Notes: generated by a model not told the origin, from the sequence alone. Counted from the stretch's first letter, positions 36,401 through 46,548 are shown. The stretch is DNA of 64,000 nt from Phaeodactylum tricornutum CCAP 1055/1 (GCF_000150955.2 NC_011677.1:496001-560000), one strand, 5' to 3'. Program-made: numbers and translations.

Positions 36401-36978
36401 AGTCCCATAATTTCTACAAACATGCTCATGAGCGCTTTCATTTCCTTTTCCGTGCAGGGTGCACCGTCTTTCCGTTTGTGGGGCAAATCGGCGCCACCGA
36501 CCGCTGCCAAGGCGGCGAAGTCGAGGGTCGAAAGCGCCGAGTTGGAGGAGAAAACAAAGTCGGCGTGTTCCGAGTCACCACAAATAGATCGTCTGGGACC
36601 AAAGGGAATGGCGGTACCGACGGCGGCGTTCGTGTCCGCAGCCGTCGCGTAGTTGTGGAGAATGTTCCCGCCTCCGAGGGACGACACAGCGGCAGCGAGT
36701 TCCGTCGTCAGCGACGCTGCCGTCGGTCCCTTGCCAAAGGTCATTTTAACATCCCTACCTGCGCCCGACGAGCTTCCGTCAAAGCCTCCCGTATTGGCAA
36801 TGCTTTTTAAGTATTCGGCGGCTTGATCCGGTGTCATGGACTGCGGTGCGTGTGAACCGATTTTGACTTGAATCGTTTGGTTGTGCGGATGTTTGGGCTT
36901 TGGGCCTCTACTCCGGACGCTACTCCCGGCGCCGTTGCTGCTCAAAGCTACCGCCAAGGCTTCGTTCATCTCTTCCAT
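33463..36978 (-). CDS. large ankyrin-repeat / UBA-domain protein
   Basis: 1171 residues from the ATG at 36978 (MEEMNEALAVALSS); the open frame further upstream has only GTG. The N-terminal 380 residues are low-complexity plus a helical region. Two to three ankyrin repeats follow at about 425-510 (GRSVLHTACFHGDIALVQALL; SGWTPLQYAVASGSMRVVELILQHGAD). Next come a charged coiled-coil region and a UBA-type domain at about 660-700 (ISALIGMGFVRDQIMNGVHACGG then DDVVAWIF), which would bind ubiquitin. Long charged and Pro/Ser/Asn-rich disordered parts end the protein. The function is unknown; an adaptor role in ubiquitin-linked RNA or protein regulation is a guess. Intronless. Confidence 0.78.
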   Translation of the reverse strand: MEEMNEALAVALSSNGAGSSVRSRGPKPKHPHNQTIQVKIGSHAPQSMTPDQAAEYLKSIANTGGFDGSSSGAGRDVKMTFGKGPTAASLTTELAAAVSSLGGGNILHNYATAADTNAAVGTAIPFGPRRSICGDSEHADFVFSSNSALSTLDFAALAAVGGADLPHKRKDGAPCTEKEMKALMSMFVEIMGLQMKTDQLQPPMHVRGDVLQAFPSQCAPPPSGWPEELLYPALPPTLNDDDSLPDLEEAPVWSFASLGKLTALLEQTPPVPERFNPASGIERLNWDLLERFAMEDALEQEERARKSAKYVSQQQSASRQASQARSEAEAVAKRLDKVFHAWRSKVVSAINVNDVDALEVLLVNSPSVNDERVAKTHWRALAPQLLAKNRQTLPKNRQARVLLATLLGRKSIDLLSEPQRNGRSVLHTACFHGDIALVQALLSSWGSASEGSDEKQKKINVRCQDSGWTPLQYAVASGSMRVVELILQHGADMLVPTNDTHTWKRQGKGGLTAVELTDVIRKQAWSKQIESHGMALPEITKELLSGTEARLYLERLAQIAHRLREVASQGNSIEPLSEKQLSKLEEQVRQQATKTRKPEAGSVTSNDGSLRKQESMASNTPQRSSSKAQKNYAETLPVSKIDTKNITEPVTKSVPEDPMISALIGMGFVRDQIMNGVHACGGMDRATADDVVAWIFGQDTSPAAPDESPKTIEDQPASQISGGIQSRDSLRHARAANAAEVNRLTTLRKAEEERLAAERQAAHREEQRRKNREWNNRQKRQVQTATAADVKRSSGGLEGKALPPRSLSKQISGMPDKGPIPAAMSAMATAPTSTWVNREVRENGNDSSTVNSFNEITTIEIYNNDDATVSTIGSLQARATSIPVPSSQPVAPPGFGLTVPAVPEAMEATHPWGLTPAGVPHLPGNDGPGCFLPPPGLSADLNSMQHPAISGASERQFPMKNDPMAGGSISRSADSFTRFATGNNGTGLLGSHLMSTTNPPVDPSLLFSDSLTGNSFRNNLSQQTCLPPLPSQSFTNGSSFSGPTLPSSLGIGRSGLPNQAAHLDSSFIESISTGDPLLDGASLWGGIDPQSQSPSVLHNLLHEDLNHDGIFPAPQTSEQERSFATWGTNQQQSHANLHLLHQRPTANSHQQPQSLNVASTMQRDNRGRSIW

Positions 36979-37687
36979 TACTATTGAGTTTTGCACTTGA
37001 AACAGACACACGTCCTGGAAATGGATAAAAACCGGAATTTCCGGGATGATGACGTTGGAGAGCCGAAGGGTCCATCGGTCGGGGGAAATTTGTCGTGTTT
37101 TTTGGTTGCGTAGTCTCGCTCCTCTACTCTAACTAGTAGTAGTCGGGAGTTCTGGTACGCCGGCACGCCAGCTTGCGGATGCCAGACTGACGGATGGCCC
37201 ACTCTAGCCGCAATTGACAGTGACACCGTTCGGAGAGAAAGATGCCTGTCAGCGCCAAGGCCAGACACCGAACAAAATGGTCTTTAAATGTAAGTATAAG
37301 TACAATACGTCAAATATGACAATGAATATCTATAAGAGTGACACGCCAGCGTAGTTGCTTTAGCCAATTGTAAAAAGGCGATTGTACTATCGTTCATTTC
37401 AGATCAGAATGTTGGTTGTGCTCTACTGCTCGGACTGTCTGTCGTTTACAATTATTGTCGCGCCATCACTTTGGACACGGAATCCACACGGACACGGTTT
37501 TCCACGAGAAGCCAAACGGGCTCCTCGCGAGAGCAATGTGATATCGAAAGTGTCATGAGACCTTCGCAACGTACAACAGCCTTCGATGGGTGTTTTTGTT
37601 TTGCTTCACAGTCAGGCACTCGCGTGAACCCAGAGCCTCTCTTTAGGCAACACGTGTCCAACTTGTGTACAGTCACCGGTTCCGCAG
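36979..37687. promoter_or_regulatory. divergent promoter, ankyrin-UBA / patatin
   Basis: 709 bp. Contains TGACAGTGAC at 37215-37224. The frames at 37452-37799 and 37471-37716 have no family resemblance and overlap the start of the patatin gene. Confidence 0.4.
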
Positions 37688-40408
37688 ATGCAGCATTTGT
37701 CTCCCCCACAAGGTAGCCGAAAAAGAGCGTATCCGTCTTCGGCGTCACGTCCCGATTGGATCCAAAACTCGCCCAAGCATCGGCTAGGATTACCAACACT
37801 CGTAGCGATACTTCTCGGATGGATCAGCATCCGCAGTCACGCGTTTGTTCCACATTCTACGCGTTCCCCTGCGTTGGTCCAATCTCGTATACGTCTGGCG
37901 GATCAAATTACCGAAAAAGAACAGGATGAATCGGTCTGGAAATGGAACGCATCAGGCTCGTTCGGATCACTCCTCATGCAGTTGCAGAAAAAGGAAGAAG
38001 CGCTTTTAGCCGTAAACGAAACTTTTTTGGAACAGGACGTTGTGGATCTCGATCCTCGGGGTGAGCATCGTGCTGAAGAAGCACGAACGGCTCCGGACCT
38101 CAAACCATTGGAGGAACAACAATCCCAAGAACAACTGGCCACCATGGATTGGGATACCGCCAAGGAACTCGACAACACCATCACTATACTCTCTAATGGG
38201 GACCGCGCGCGTCAAGAACTCCAAACATTGCCCCTGAGCGCCTTGCAAAAGAGTCTACTCGGAGATGGTACGACCACTTCTCCGGAACAGGCCGATAGCA
38301 CCGTCATTCTACCCTTGTCACGCAAAGCTCACTACGAAGAACGCATCGGGCGCGACTTGAGGCACTTAGCTGTTTCGATTGCCGCTTCCACGGAAACAGT
38401 TGCTGACTGGCAAACTTTTTGTGCCAATCAAGGAGGGTTGTATCCCGTATTGGAGACCATTCGTGAAGGGGCGCAGCATGTTGCACCTTATCTTACCAAC
38501 ACGAAAGTGAACAACGCGACCACATCAATGGATTCCCAAGGCATTCGAAATCCTATCCGAATGGAAGAGTCTTTTCAAGCTGCCTGCAGCGCTTGTCGAG
38601 CTCTACGAGACTTGTGCGCCATCTCACCCGAGGTATCCGCCGTATTAACGGATGGGATTTTGCGAGCCAACGCGGCTTGGGAGGGCTCGTTAATGCGTGA
38701 TTTCTGCACTCTTTTGCAGTACGCCAGTGATATAGATGGTCCCACACGCTTGGACGGGATGCCTCCAACTCTCTCCCGAGGACAATCGCGAAAGGAAGCC
38801 TCGGTCAACGAAGCCGCCTGGGCGGTACAGAATCGCTTCACAATTCGTCGCAAGCAACGTCGCGATACCAGACTACGGTGCAAATTATACATTACGCAAT
38901 TACTCTTGGCTGTGATTGTGGCCAGCGACGATGCTGTCGCAGCCATTCGAAAGACAGATGGTTTGGCTCACGCCGTTCTGCAAAGCTCGTCCTTTGCTCG
39001 CAAGCAACAGCGTAGGCGGTGGTTGCGATATCCTGTCGAAATGGCAAAATGGCTTTGGAGACGACGCCGTAGGACAGTCACGCAGGAGTCAGCCAATTTG
39101 AGGCGTCCTTTCTTGGAAGCGGCCAATATTGCCAACGATCTCGAAGGGCAAGTACAACGTACCGCTAACCAAATTCTGGCGGCAATAGGACACAATCAAT
39201 GGCGACCGAAAATTCCGGGTCAAAAGGGGCTTCGCATACTATGCTTGGATGGCGGGGGTTCGCGTGGAATGACGGCCGTCTCCGCCGTCAAGTGTATGAT
39301 GGACGCGGCCGGAAATGGCAACGATGTGGCAGACTCATTCGATCTGATTTGTGGTACCTCGACTGGAGGGATTATTGCTTTTCTGATTGGTCTGCGTCGA
39401 GAATCTAGCGCCCAAGCCGTAGAGCGATACAACCAGCTTATCAAGCAAATCTTTGTCAAGCCGTTTTTGAGTACTCCGCTTATGGTTTTCACGACGGCGT
39501 CATACGACGAATCTCCATTCATGAACATCCTCAGTACGATTTTACAAGACAAGATAATGCTGGATAGTCGAGCTGATCCAGCCGTGCCATTGGTCTGTTG
39601 CTTGACATCCAAAATGTCATCCACACCGACACACGTTGCTTTGTTTCGGAACTACAACTACGCAAAAGACGAACTCCGAGATCCCTTCACGATCAATCCG
39701 GACAAGGCTCGCGAAGACCTTGGTCTACCTTTAAGCGTCGAGCATCCGTCCGTTCAGTCCGGTAGCTATAAAAAAGAGCTTAGTTTGAAGAATGCACCAG
39801 GTGCTCGATTAGCGGCGGGCTCGCGATACCCAGGATCCTTTCGTGTCTTACAGCGGTATGCCCTTAGGGCGTCGACGGCGGCCCCGACAGTTTTCAAACC
39901 TGTCATGATGGGAGGGGAAATGTATTGCGATGGAGGCATTGTAGCCAGTAACCCTGCGGCAGTTGCTGTTCACGAAGCTCGGACACTATTTCCGGACATA
40001 CCAATTGAGCTGGTTGTATCGGTTGGTACCGGAGCGTTCTTAGAGCAAAAAAGCGCACCGCGAATAGGATGGGATGGAATCATTGGTCAAATCGTTAACA
40101 GTGCGACTGATGGCGAGCAAATACATCACATCTTGGAGGATATCCTGGGGGAATCGTCAATATTGGGTCCGCGTTCATCGGTATCGAAGACACGGTATTT
40201 TCGGTTTAACCCAGTCATCGGGATGCCTGATGAATTTCCTATCGATGTCACGGACCCCAAGAAGCTCACGAAGCTGCGACAACTCACCAAAGACTACATG
40301 AACGAACCGGAGCAATGTGCTAAGCTGCAACAGATTTCCGACCTACTGGGAGGCCGCGATCGATGGAAACAGCTGGTCATTTCAAAGCCAGGAGAGGTAA
40401 AACGTTAA
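37688..40408 (+). CDS. plastid-targeted patatin-like phospholipase
   Basis: 906 residues. The N-terminus has a hydrophobic signal (LGLPTLVAILLGWISI) ending RSHA-FVP, the ASAFAP-like plastid motif of diatoms. Residues about 60-500 are helical and unfamiliar, with two very basic stretches near 375-385 and 435-460. The patatin domain begins at about 517 with the oxyanion loop D521-GGGSRG, then the nucleophile elbow GTSTG (Ser558) and the D748-GG of the Ser-Asp dyad followed by IVASNPAAVAVHEA. It is related to calcium-independent phospholipase A2 and would hydrolyse acyl lipids, probably galactolipids or phospholipids of the plastid. Intronless. Confidence 0.88.
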   Translation: MQHLSPPQGSRKRAYPSSASRPDWIQNSPKHRLGLPTLVAILLGWISIRSHAFVPHSTRSPALVQSRIRLADQITEKEQDESVWKWNASGSFGSLLMQLQKKEEALLAVNETFLEQDVVDLDPRGEHRAEEARTAPDLKPLEEQQSQEQLATMDWDTAKELDNTITILSNGDRARQELQTLPLSALQKSLLGDGTTTSPEQADSTVILPLSRKAHYEERIGRDLRHLAVSIAASTETVADWQTFCANQGGLYPVLETIREGAQHVAPYLTNTKVNNATTSMDSQGIRNPIRMEESFQAACSACRALRDLCAISPEVSAVLTDGILRANAAWEGSLMRDFCTLLQYASDIDGPTRLDGMPPTLSRGQSRKEASVNEAAWAVQNRFTIRRKQRRDTRLRCKLYITQLLLAVIVASDDAVAAIRKTDGLAHAVLQSSSFARKQQRRRWLRYPVEMAKWLWRRRRRTVTQESANLRRPFLEAANIANDLEGQVQRTANQILAAIGHNQWRPKIPGQKGLRILCLDGGGSRGMTAVSAVKCMMDAAGNGNDVADSFDLICGTSTGGIIAFLIGLRRESSAQAVERYNQLIKQIFVKPFLSTPLMVFTTASYDESPFMNILSTILQDKIMLDSRADPAVPLVCCLTSKMSSTPTHVALFRNYNYAKDELRDPFTINPDKAREDLGLPLSVEHPSVQSGSYKKELSLKNAPGARLAAGSRYPGSFRVLQRYALRASTAAPTVFKPVMMGGEMYCDGGIVASNPAAVAVHEARTLFPDIPIELVVSVGTGAFLEQKSAPRIGWDGIIGQIVNSATDGEQIHHILEDILGESSILGPRSSVSKTRYFRFNPVIGMPDEFPIDVTDPKKLTKLRQLTKDYMNEPEQCAKLQQISDLLGGRDRWKQLVISKPGEVKR

Positions 40409-40787
40409 ATGCGTTGCCTGCTAGCATTGGTAGTATACTTAGTAAAAGATCTAGTTGTTCATAGCTAGCTGATAGTGAGTATGTGTAGGTATATCCATTA
40501 CTTTTCTACTTGCGATGAACCAGTTGACTGTGAACATGAGCTGTTTGTGGTGAGTTTGTAACTTAGGGTGTAGGGCTCAACAAACACGTTCTTAAAGAAG
40601 CAACTCTACTTGCAGCTAGCTTACATTAAGCCGCAGCCGAATCTTACGTATTGTCGTGGATGGTCGGTTTGTCAAGCACGGCAACAAATTTATCGTTCCA
40701 CAGCAGTGATACATCATTAGATGCTAATTCTTCTCGGACCGGTAGCCTAAAATATTAGCCTTTACCGAGCCAATAGCTCTGCCAAAC
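40409..40787. other. intergenic, no gene seen
   Basis: 3' flank of the patatin gene and promoter of the next plus-strand gene. Contains TGACTGTGA at 40525-40533. Confidence 0.4.
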
Positions 40788-41300
40788 ATGACAAAAGAAA
40801 CAAAATTCATTTCTTGCTCCTTGGTTTGTGTCCTGGCTGCTGCGGATGTTTCTTGCATTTCACCTTTTGCGCCTCGTCTGCCCCGTGCCGCGAACAGCGC
40901 TCCTAAAGATACGATTTCAAGATGCAAAAGATCACTAGCGAACGCGCGTACTCATGGGTTGCACGATAGGTGTAATTGGAGCCCACTGAGAATACGCGGT
41001 GGTGGTATTCCTGGGGTGGTGAAGGCCCTGTTTCTGACCGCTCTTCGCAATCCTGTTTTGGTTCTTTGTAAGTGTTGGAATTGGGTTTACTTTTGAATTA
41101 TGGATGTCAGTCCGTTCGATTTCCTAACAGATCTATGGTATGTAGTGATGGCCGGATCTTCCTTGACAACAATTTATAAGAGCAAAATCCCGCACGCACA
41201 GCACCTTCAAGGCTTTCTGAGCTTTTGCACGGCTGTTTATGTTTTCTACCTCCTAACTGTGTGGCAAAGGATGGTGCAAGCTGAGACTCGAGCCTCGTAA
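40788..41300 (+). CDS. small signal-bearing membrane protein, unknown function
   Basis: Two-exon model: 40788-41067 and 41131-41300, phase 1, giving 149 residues. An N-terminal hydrophobic stretch (ISCSLVCVLAAADVSC) followed by ISPFAP looks like a secretory or plastid signal. Residues about 70-77 read LRIRGGG, a motif often seen after diatom presequences. Two hydrophobic segments follow (LVLYLWYVVMAGSSL and LSFCTAVYVFYLLTVW). Without splicing, the first frame ends at 41094 and the second begins inside the intron. The family is unknown. The splice sites (GTAAGT; TTCCTAACAG) are strong. Confidence 0.6.
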
Positions 41301-41873
41301 AAAGGAGCTGGATGGTGATTCTGTTTTTGCGTGAGTTATGTTTCCATCTTGAAATCAAATTACATCGAGACGACCTTTCGTGTCTAGGTAAAGTTGATCC
41401 ATTGCCAGTAAACAAACTGACAATGAATGGATGTAGGTAGCACTGACCACCTTGCATCCTTTTAGAGTCTCTGTAGTGAAAACAGACGCGGCTCGATTAT
41501 TCAGAAGTCTTGGCGAAATGAAAAGGCGTATGTCTGTGAAGAAATAACGTCTCGAAGATCCACGTATTTGGCGCCGAATGCTAACAATTGACAATGACAA
41601 TCCCTTCTACATAGCACAAAACCGTTATTTGAGCGGCAAAATCACTCCATCAAATTGACGTGTCGCATTAACACAAATCTACTAGCTAGAGAGATTCTCG
41701 GCTCTCATTAACTACTAGAGAGTAGTAGTCAGGACGAGTCGAGTCTCAACGGAAGAAATCACTGACAGTAATGTGATTTACACAGCCGAAATCTGACGGA
41801 AAGACCACAATATATTACACTTTCCACAAACTTTGACGACCCCGAGACTACATATCGCACATCAAGCACGACA
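41301..41873. other. intergenic, no gene seen
   Basis: 573 bp, A/T-rich, with ACTGACAGTAA near 41761. Minus frames at 41107-41457 and 41355-41600 show no protein-like features. Confidence 0.4.
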
Positions 41874-42401
41874 ATGGTCTTTTTGGAACAGGTGATTGAT
41901 ATGTGCTGTGCCAACTATGCTGGCGAAAAGACTGATCAGGACAAGAACGACGTCAACGAGACTAGCCAGAGTTCGGAGACGCAGCCCAAACAACTGAAAT
42001 ACAGCAACAAAGACATCAAATTCGATGGCATCAAGTATGCCAAGCTCCTCCCGACTATCAGGGTAGCTGTGAAAGATCTTGGCTTTACTGAGGATAGCTG
42101 GAACAATGGCGACTGGCCCGCGTGCGAGAATAAGTGGTTCGAGGATTTGACGCAGGAAGAGCGACGAGCGGCGGAAACTCTCGGATGGACAAAGGAGGCA
42201 TGGGACAGTCAATTCAAGCAGCATGATTGGCGAGAGCTTCCGGAGAATATAAGACGAGCTGCCGTTGCTGCTGGATATACGGAAGAAAAATGGAAGCATA
42301 ATGAACGGCCGAAAAACTTGGACAAGTCGTGGAATGAACTCGAGGAAGAGGATAAGCAACATATGAATGTTCTTGGATACACCAGGTGGGATTGGGACTG
42401 A
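41874..42401 (+). CDS. small Trp-repeat protein
   Basis: 175 residues, acidic N-terminal 50 then three imperfect repeats of about 33-35 residues, each with the pattern AA-x-x-LG-[FWY]-T-x-x-x-W: VKDLGFTEDSWNNGDW, AETLGWTKEAWDSQF and AVAAGYTEEKWKHNE. Each is preceded by a helix rich in Glu, Arg and Trp (WFEDLTQEERRA, WRELPENIRRA, WNELEEEDKQH); a final partial unit ends LGYTRWDWD. I do not know a named family. The regularity and codon-level independence of the repeats argue that it is a real protein. No signal peptide or membrane segment. Confidence 0.7.
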   Translation: MVFLEQVIDMCCANYAGEKTDQDKNDVNETSQSSETQPKQLKYSNKDIKFDGIKYAKLLPTIRVAVKDLGFTEDSWNNGDWPACENKWFEDLTQEERRAAETLGWTKEAWDSQFKQHDWRELPENIRRAAVAAGYTEEKWKHNERPKNLDKSWNELEEEDKQHMNVLGYTRWDWD

Positions 42402-43238
42402 TTTCTTGTGAGCCTAATAACAATGTCCAAGGTGTCATGCGTTTGTCGAAAACGTCTCTATTCAATGTTTAGTATCAGCAGAGATTATGGATAGCTCCTA
42501 CTTGTAAGGACTATAGAAACTATTTCTGCTGTGAAATGGTAGAGCTTTTCACAGTGATGTCTTAACGAAAGTTGCTGCACAGTGAGTCGAGCAAGCATAT
42601 GTACACCGGCTTTTGAGTATTGGATTCTTGTCGCCATATCGGTCTTCAGGGTGGTTATTGCGCAAATTAAAATTGAAAAATATTTGTTTAGGATATTCTA
42701 TGGATCTCCAAGATTACATTTACTGGCATCAAAGATATGGGAAGAGACATCCTCACCTGACAGTGATTTGTGGCAGTAAATAAGGCGACTTCAATATAGA
42801 GAGCTAGCTGGAGAGCTCGGGCTACGATAGGGAGAACGATAATAATAGGTAGTAGTCTTACAGTTGATCAAAAAAGATATATGCCCCAATTGGGACTCCG
42901 TATTGTCAGTCACGCATACGGGCTAGCTTTCAAACCAACAACAAAGGAAGGGGCATACACTTATGCGTCACGGTCTTTCTTTTGGGTCTTCGTCCAGGAT
43001 TTTTTACAGTTTAGGTAATAGCTGTGAGTCGCTATTGAAATTTTCTGAATGGGAACGATAGACTCGGTTATTCTCCTGCTGCTAAGGATTCGAAATCCAG
43101 ACTCGACTTATTGCTATCGACAGTGATATAGGAGTCAAAATTTCCTACGCGAAGCAATCCGTGTTCAAGCGGCTTCGCCACTTTGGCACAGCAGCTGAAT
43201 CTTCAGAACCTGGCAGCGACCAAAAACGCAAGAGAAGC
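42402..43238. other. intergenic, no gene supported
   Basis: 837 bp. Contains TCACAGTGA at 42549-42557, TGACAGTGA at 42758-42766 and CGACAGTGA near 43118. The transporter frame is open from 43161 but only with GTG before 43239. Confidence 0.4.
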
Positions 43239-44438
43239 ATGGAATCAAGAGGGAAAAAGCAACCCATGGTTGAACGCCAGGAATCGAGCCAATCGGGAGG
43301 GGTGCTGGAAATCATGGCTTTAGAGAATTCTCCAGATCTTCTGGACGACCGAAGTGGTCGTAACGAGGACAAGGATCGACGGAGTTTCATGTCACGCTTT
43401 CGGTGTATGAGTTCAATGCGCATCGTTGTTCTGGTAGTTTTGTGCTTGCAGAATTCTTTGTTCACAGTGCTAAGACGATACAGTCAAGGAGTTCTGAAAG
43501 AGAACTACTCAAAATACGAAGTTCTTTTGGTCGGCGAAGTCATCAAGATGGCATTCTCGGCCTACATGATAAAAGGCACTTTGGATGAGAATGTGACTTT
43601 GACCAAACGGCTTCAATTTCTGGTACAATCAAGCCGCAAAATGATTGTTCTTGCTCTCATCTATGGCGCGATGAATATTCTTTCTTTCGTGTCACTACGA
43701 AATATTGGGGCCGGTATGTTTACTATTTTTGCGCAGTGCAAGATTTTAACAACTGCGTCATTTTCTGCTCTGATGCTGAATCGAAAATACTCGTGGACCC
43801 AGTGGCGAGCGATGATTGCTCTGATGCTTGGCGTTCTACTCTTTTCGGAGCCAATCTGGGGCAAGTCGGGTAACCTATTGTCGACTAACGCAGGCGCCAA
43901 CGTAATTGTGGGTACCGTGGCAGTGTTGATTGAAGTCATTCTCAGTGGATTTGCCTCCATCTACTTTGAAAAAGTAATCAAAATTGATCCGCAGCAGCTG
44001 AGTATCTGGGAACGAAATTTTCAGTTGGCTCTGGGAAGCTTCCCAGTTTATCTTTGCTTCATCGCTACGGATTCGCCCGCCGAAGGCTTTGGGAGTGGTT
44101 GGTCTATCATGGCTGTCGTCGTTACGAGTCTTGGAGCTGGAGGAGGCTTGTTGGTGGCGCTGTCGATCAAGTACGGAGATTCTATTCTCAAGACGCTGGC
44201 CACGACTGGGGCAATCATTCTGTCGTCCGTTCTCGACAACCTTTTTCTGGGAGGTCCGCTGACACCTACAATGATGATTGCTGGTCTCCAGGTTATTGTT
44301 GCTATCTGTAACTACACATTCGATAGCACACCGACAGAGATGAAATTGGTCAAACCTATTGCGACAAGGGCTCAAGGGACGGAAACCTCCGGGAAGGAGT
44401 TCGATGAAGAGCAGGCATTGATTCGCGAAGAAAAGTAA
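43239..44438 (+). CDS. nucleotide-sugar transporter (SLC35A-like)
   Basis: 399 residues from the first ATG, with about ten transmembrane segments after a charged cytosolic N-terminus. Matches the UDP-galactose/UDP-GlcNAc/CMP-sialic-acid transporter family: LCLQNSLFTVLRRYSQGV in TM1, the YEVLLVGEVIKMAFSAYMI segment, ALIYGAMNILSFVSLRNIGAGMFTIFAQCKILTTA and LMLNRKYSWTQWRA. The second half includes GFASIYFEKVIK, SIWERNFQLALGSFPVYL and GGLLVALSIKYGDSILKTLATTGAIILSS. It imports nucleotide sugars into the Golgi or ER lumen for glycosylation and cell-wall polysaccharide synthesis. The substrate is not predictable. An upstream exon is possible. Confidence 0.9.
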   Translation: MESRGKKQPMVERQESSQSGGVLEIMALENSPDLLDDRSGRNEDKDRRSFMSRFRCMSSMRIVVLVVLCLQNSLFTVLRRYSQGVLKENYSKYEVLLVGEVIKMAFSAYMIKGTLDENVTLTKRLQFLVQSSRKMIVLALIYGAMNILSFVSLRNIGAGMFTIFAQCKILTTASFSALMLNRKYSWTQWRAMIALMLGVLLFSEPIWGKSGNLLSTNAGANVIVGTVAVLIEVILSGFASIYFEKVIKIDPQQLSIWERNFQLALGSFPVYLCFIATDSPAEGFGSGWSIMAVVVTSLGAGGGLLVALSIKYGDSILKTLATTGAIILSSVLDNLFLGGPLTPTMMIAGLQVIVAICNYTFDSTPTEMKLVKPIATRAQGTETSGKEFDEEQALIREEK

Positions 44439-44710
44439 TGCGCCTCAGTGAGATTCACGTGTTGGGAAAATCGATATTGCAACGTGCTCGTGAACGTTTC
44501 TCTTTTGCTCTACGATAGCCGTTGGTGTTGTTGGTAGATTGCATACACGGTTAGACAATTGTGGGCGAGTATCGCAACATATTCTGTATTTATGGAGTGA
44601 TATAAACTCTATGCTAGAGTCGACCGCGTACAAACCCTATTCTTATATCCAATTCACAATATCTAAAGCATCGTAATGGATTCTGTAATGTTCTTTCTAT
44701 GTAATCAGAT

Positions 44711-45777
44711 TCAGGTCACGTTGCGCGGTCGTTTCGTGCTCGACAGCTGTTCCGTGGATTCTTCGGAACGTCCGCGTTTACGAGCGATGGGTGAGACGCC
44801 AGCTTTTTCTTCGCCCGTTTCAAGCTTGGCCGAGACGGCCTCCATCGACTCCGACCGCACGCGGGATGCGGAAGGAGGGCTAATAGTCGAGGCGGATACC
44901 TCGTGTTGCGGGGTGCTTTCGTCCAGCGATCGTTTGCGCGTGCTAATGGTACCAGACTTGGGCGCGATCGCGCTTTCCTTTTTCATTTTAGATTTCTTCT
45001 TTTGGGCAGGCTTGCCATTCGCAGTGCTGGTGTTGACGACGGTATGAGAAGTAATGTTGATAGGACCATTGGTGCCCGGCCGGACGTTGGGGCGCGATGG
45101 GGGGCCTGCGCTGCGTGTGGGTGCTGCTGTTGTAGTTGCAGATTTTTGACGAGACGGCACCGTTGTCGGCGTCGATATACTAGTAGCTGCCGTAACAACA
45201 AACCCATCGGTGTCTTCCAAACGAGTGCCGTGCTGCACAAGAACGGCAGTGGGCGACAGCTTGCGAATCATCTCTTCCACGACGGCCGCGGCACTTTTGG
45301 TTTCGCACGCTTGCTTTTGAATCGTTCGAGCCACGGCCAAAGCTAAGCGCGCATGTACGCTACCAATTCCGTAACGACGCGTCATCGCGGATACCTAGAT
45401 AGGAAAGCAGCGAAAAGGAATCGTTGTCAGTTTACCAACAATATAAAAGCAAACAGAGATGCCGCCTTGACGTTCGAAATCTTCCAACCCGATTCGAGTT
45501 CTTCCGCAATGATTTTTTCCCAATTCATCTCTCATCGTAGACTCACCTCGTGCTGCTCTACGGGCGCTGTGGCACTGCTACCTATCTCTAGATGCTGGAA
45601 AACGGCTTGTGCCGCCCGATCGAACGAATATCCGTACTCGTGCCGGAGCTCCCGCACCGCTCGCGACACGGCGTGCGTCAAAGCGGCTTGCGCCGTTTTC
45701 CAATGGGGATCAGCGGTAACGCGATGCCGTCGGCGATTCGCCGAAGTATTCGGGGTTACGGTAGGACTGCTTGTCAT
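44711..45777 (-). CDS. basic nuclear-type protein, unknown function
   Basis: Two exons: 45777-45547 and 45394-44711, phase 0, giving 304 residues. The N-terminal 120 residues look folded and helical (WKTAQAALTHAVSRAVRELR; SFDRAAQAVFQHLE; YGIGSVHARLALAVARTIQ; AAAVVEEMIRKL). The remaining 180 are disordered, rich in Ser, Thr, Pro and Lys with several nuclear-localisation-like clusters (KKKSKMKKE, RKRSLDE, ARKRGRSEE, TKRPR). The intron is 152 nt with GTGAGT and TATCTAG. No family was recognised; a chromatin or transcription role is only a guess from composition. Confidence 0.6.
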
Positions 45778-46548
45778 GTTTGGCGTGCGAAAGGGTCAGT
45801 CGTAGAAAGTAAGGCTTTCGGGTGAATATTGGCGGAGCTTGCTTTGTTTCTCCCGTTGATTCTTTCAATCAGGTCAATGTGAACGCTGAGGGAAACGAAA
45901 ATGCAACTGACAGTGAACCGATTGTTGTACAGTGGCAAGAGATTTGAATGCGTAGAAAGCCTCCCGTCGATTGTTCGGCCGAAGGCAAGCTCGTTGTATT
46001 GTGTACAAACAAAAGTGCCAAATATTACTGGTAGCTATCGACACTTGCTTTCCGGTACTTACCACGCGGTGTTTCTCTGCTTATTTGTTCGCAGCGGAAC
46101 CAAGGCGGTGTGGTGTTTTGGTGTTGTGTATCTACTACGCGCGTAGGCTAGACTAGCCACGATATGGGTGATTGCTTCACAAACGGAATTCTGTTGGCAC
46201 TCAGTACTGTTTCTACTGGAGTCTACATAGAAAGGTCTCGAATGGCATTCGGACGGAATTTGCGAAAAGGCACAAACGGTATGTACGTTTGACCGCTGCG
46301 GAAGACGGACAGATCCTCTAACCCAATGACGTCTTTTCTCATCGAATTTCGTTGCTGTTCCAAAACCCTTAATCCATCGTGACCCGGAATAGGGAGAGTT
46401 CGTTCGTTTACAGTCTGTGAACGGCGTGCGCCCCCGCGAGAAAACAGAGTCGGGACATCTTCCGTTTGTTTTGACACACAAGGGTCGTCTGGGTAGAGCC
46501 TCGGTGCATCAACTGTTCCCGCGCAAGTCGTTTCTCCTCTCTTTCCCA
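45778..46548. promoter_or_regulatory. divergent promoter, basic protein / MMSDH
   Basis: 771 bp between start codons, with TGACAGTGA at 45908-45916. The MMSDH frame is open from 46417 with GTG and no ATG before 46549. Small frames on both strands are not supported. Confidence 0.4.

Noticed and set aside
36364-36810. 148-codon plus frame within the ankyrin-UBA gene
   Set aside because: Antisense shadow of a low-complexity coding region.
43875-44375. 166-codon minus frame over the nucleotide-sugar transporter
   Set aside because: Antisense to clear transmembrane coding sequence; no membrane or domain features of its own.
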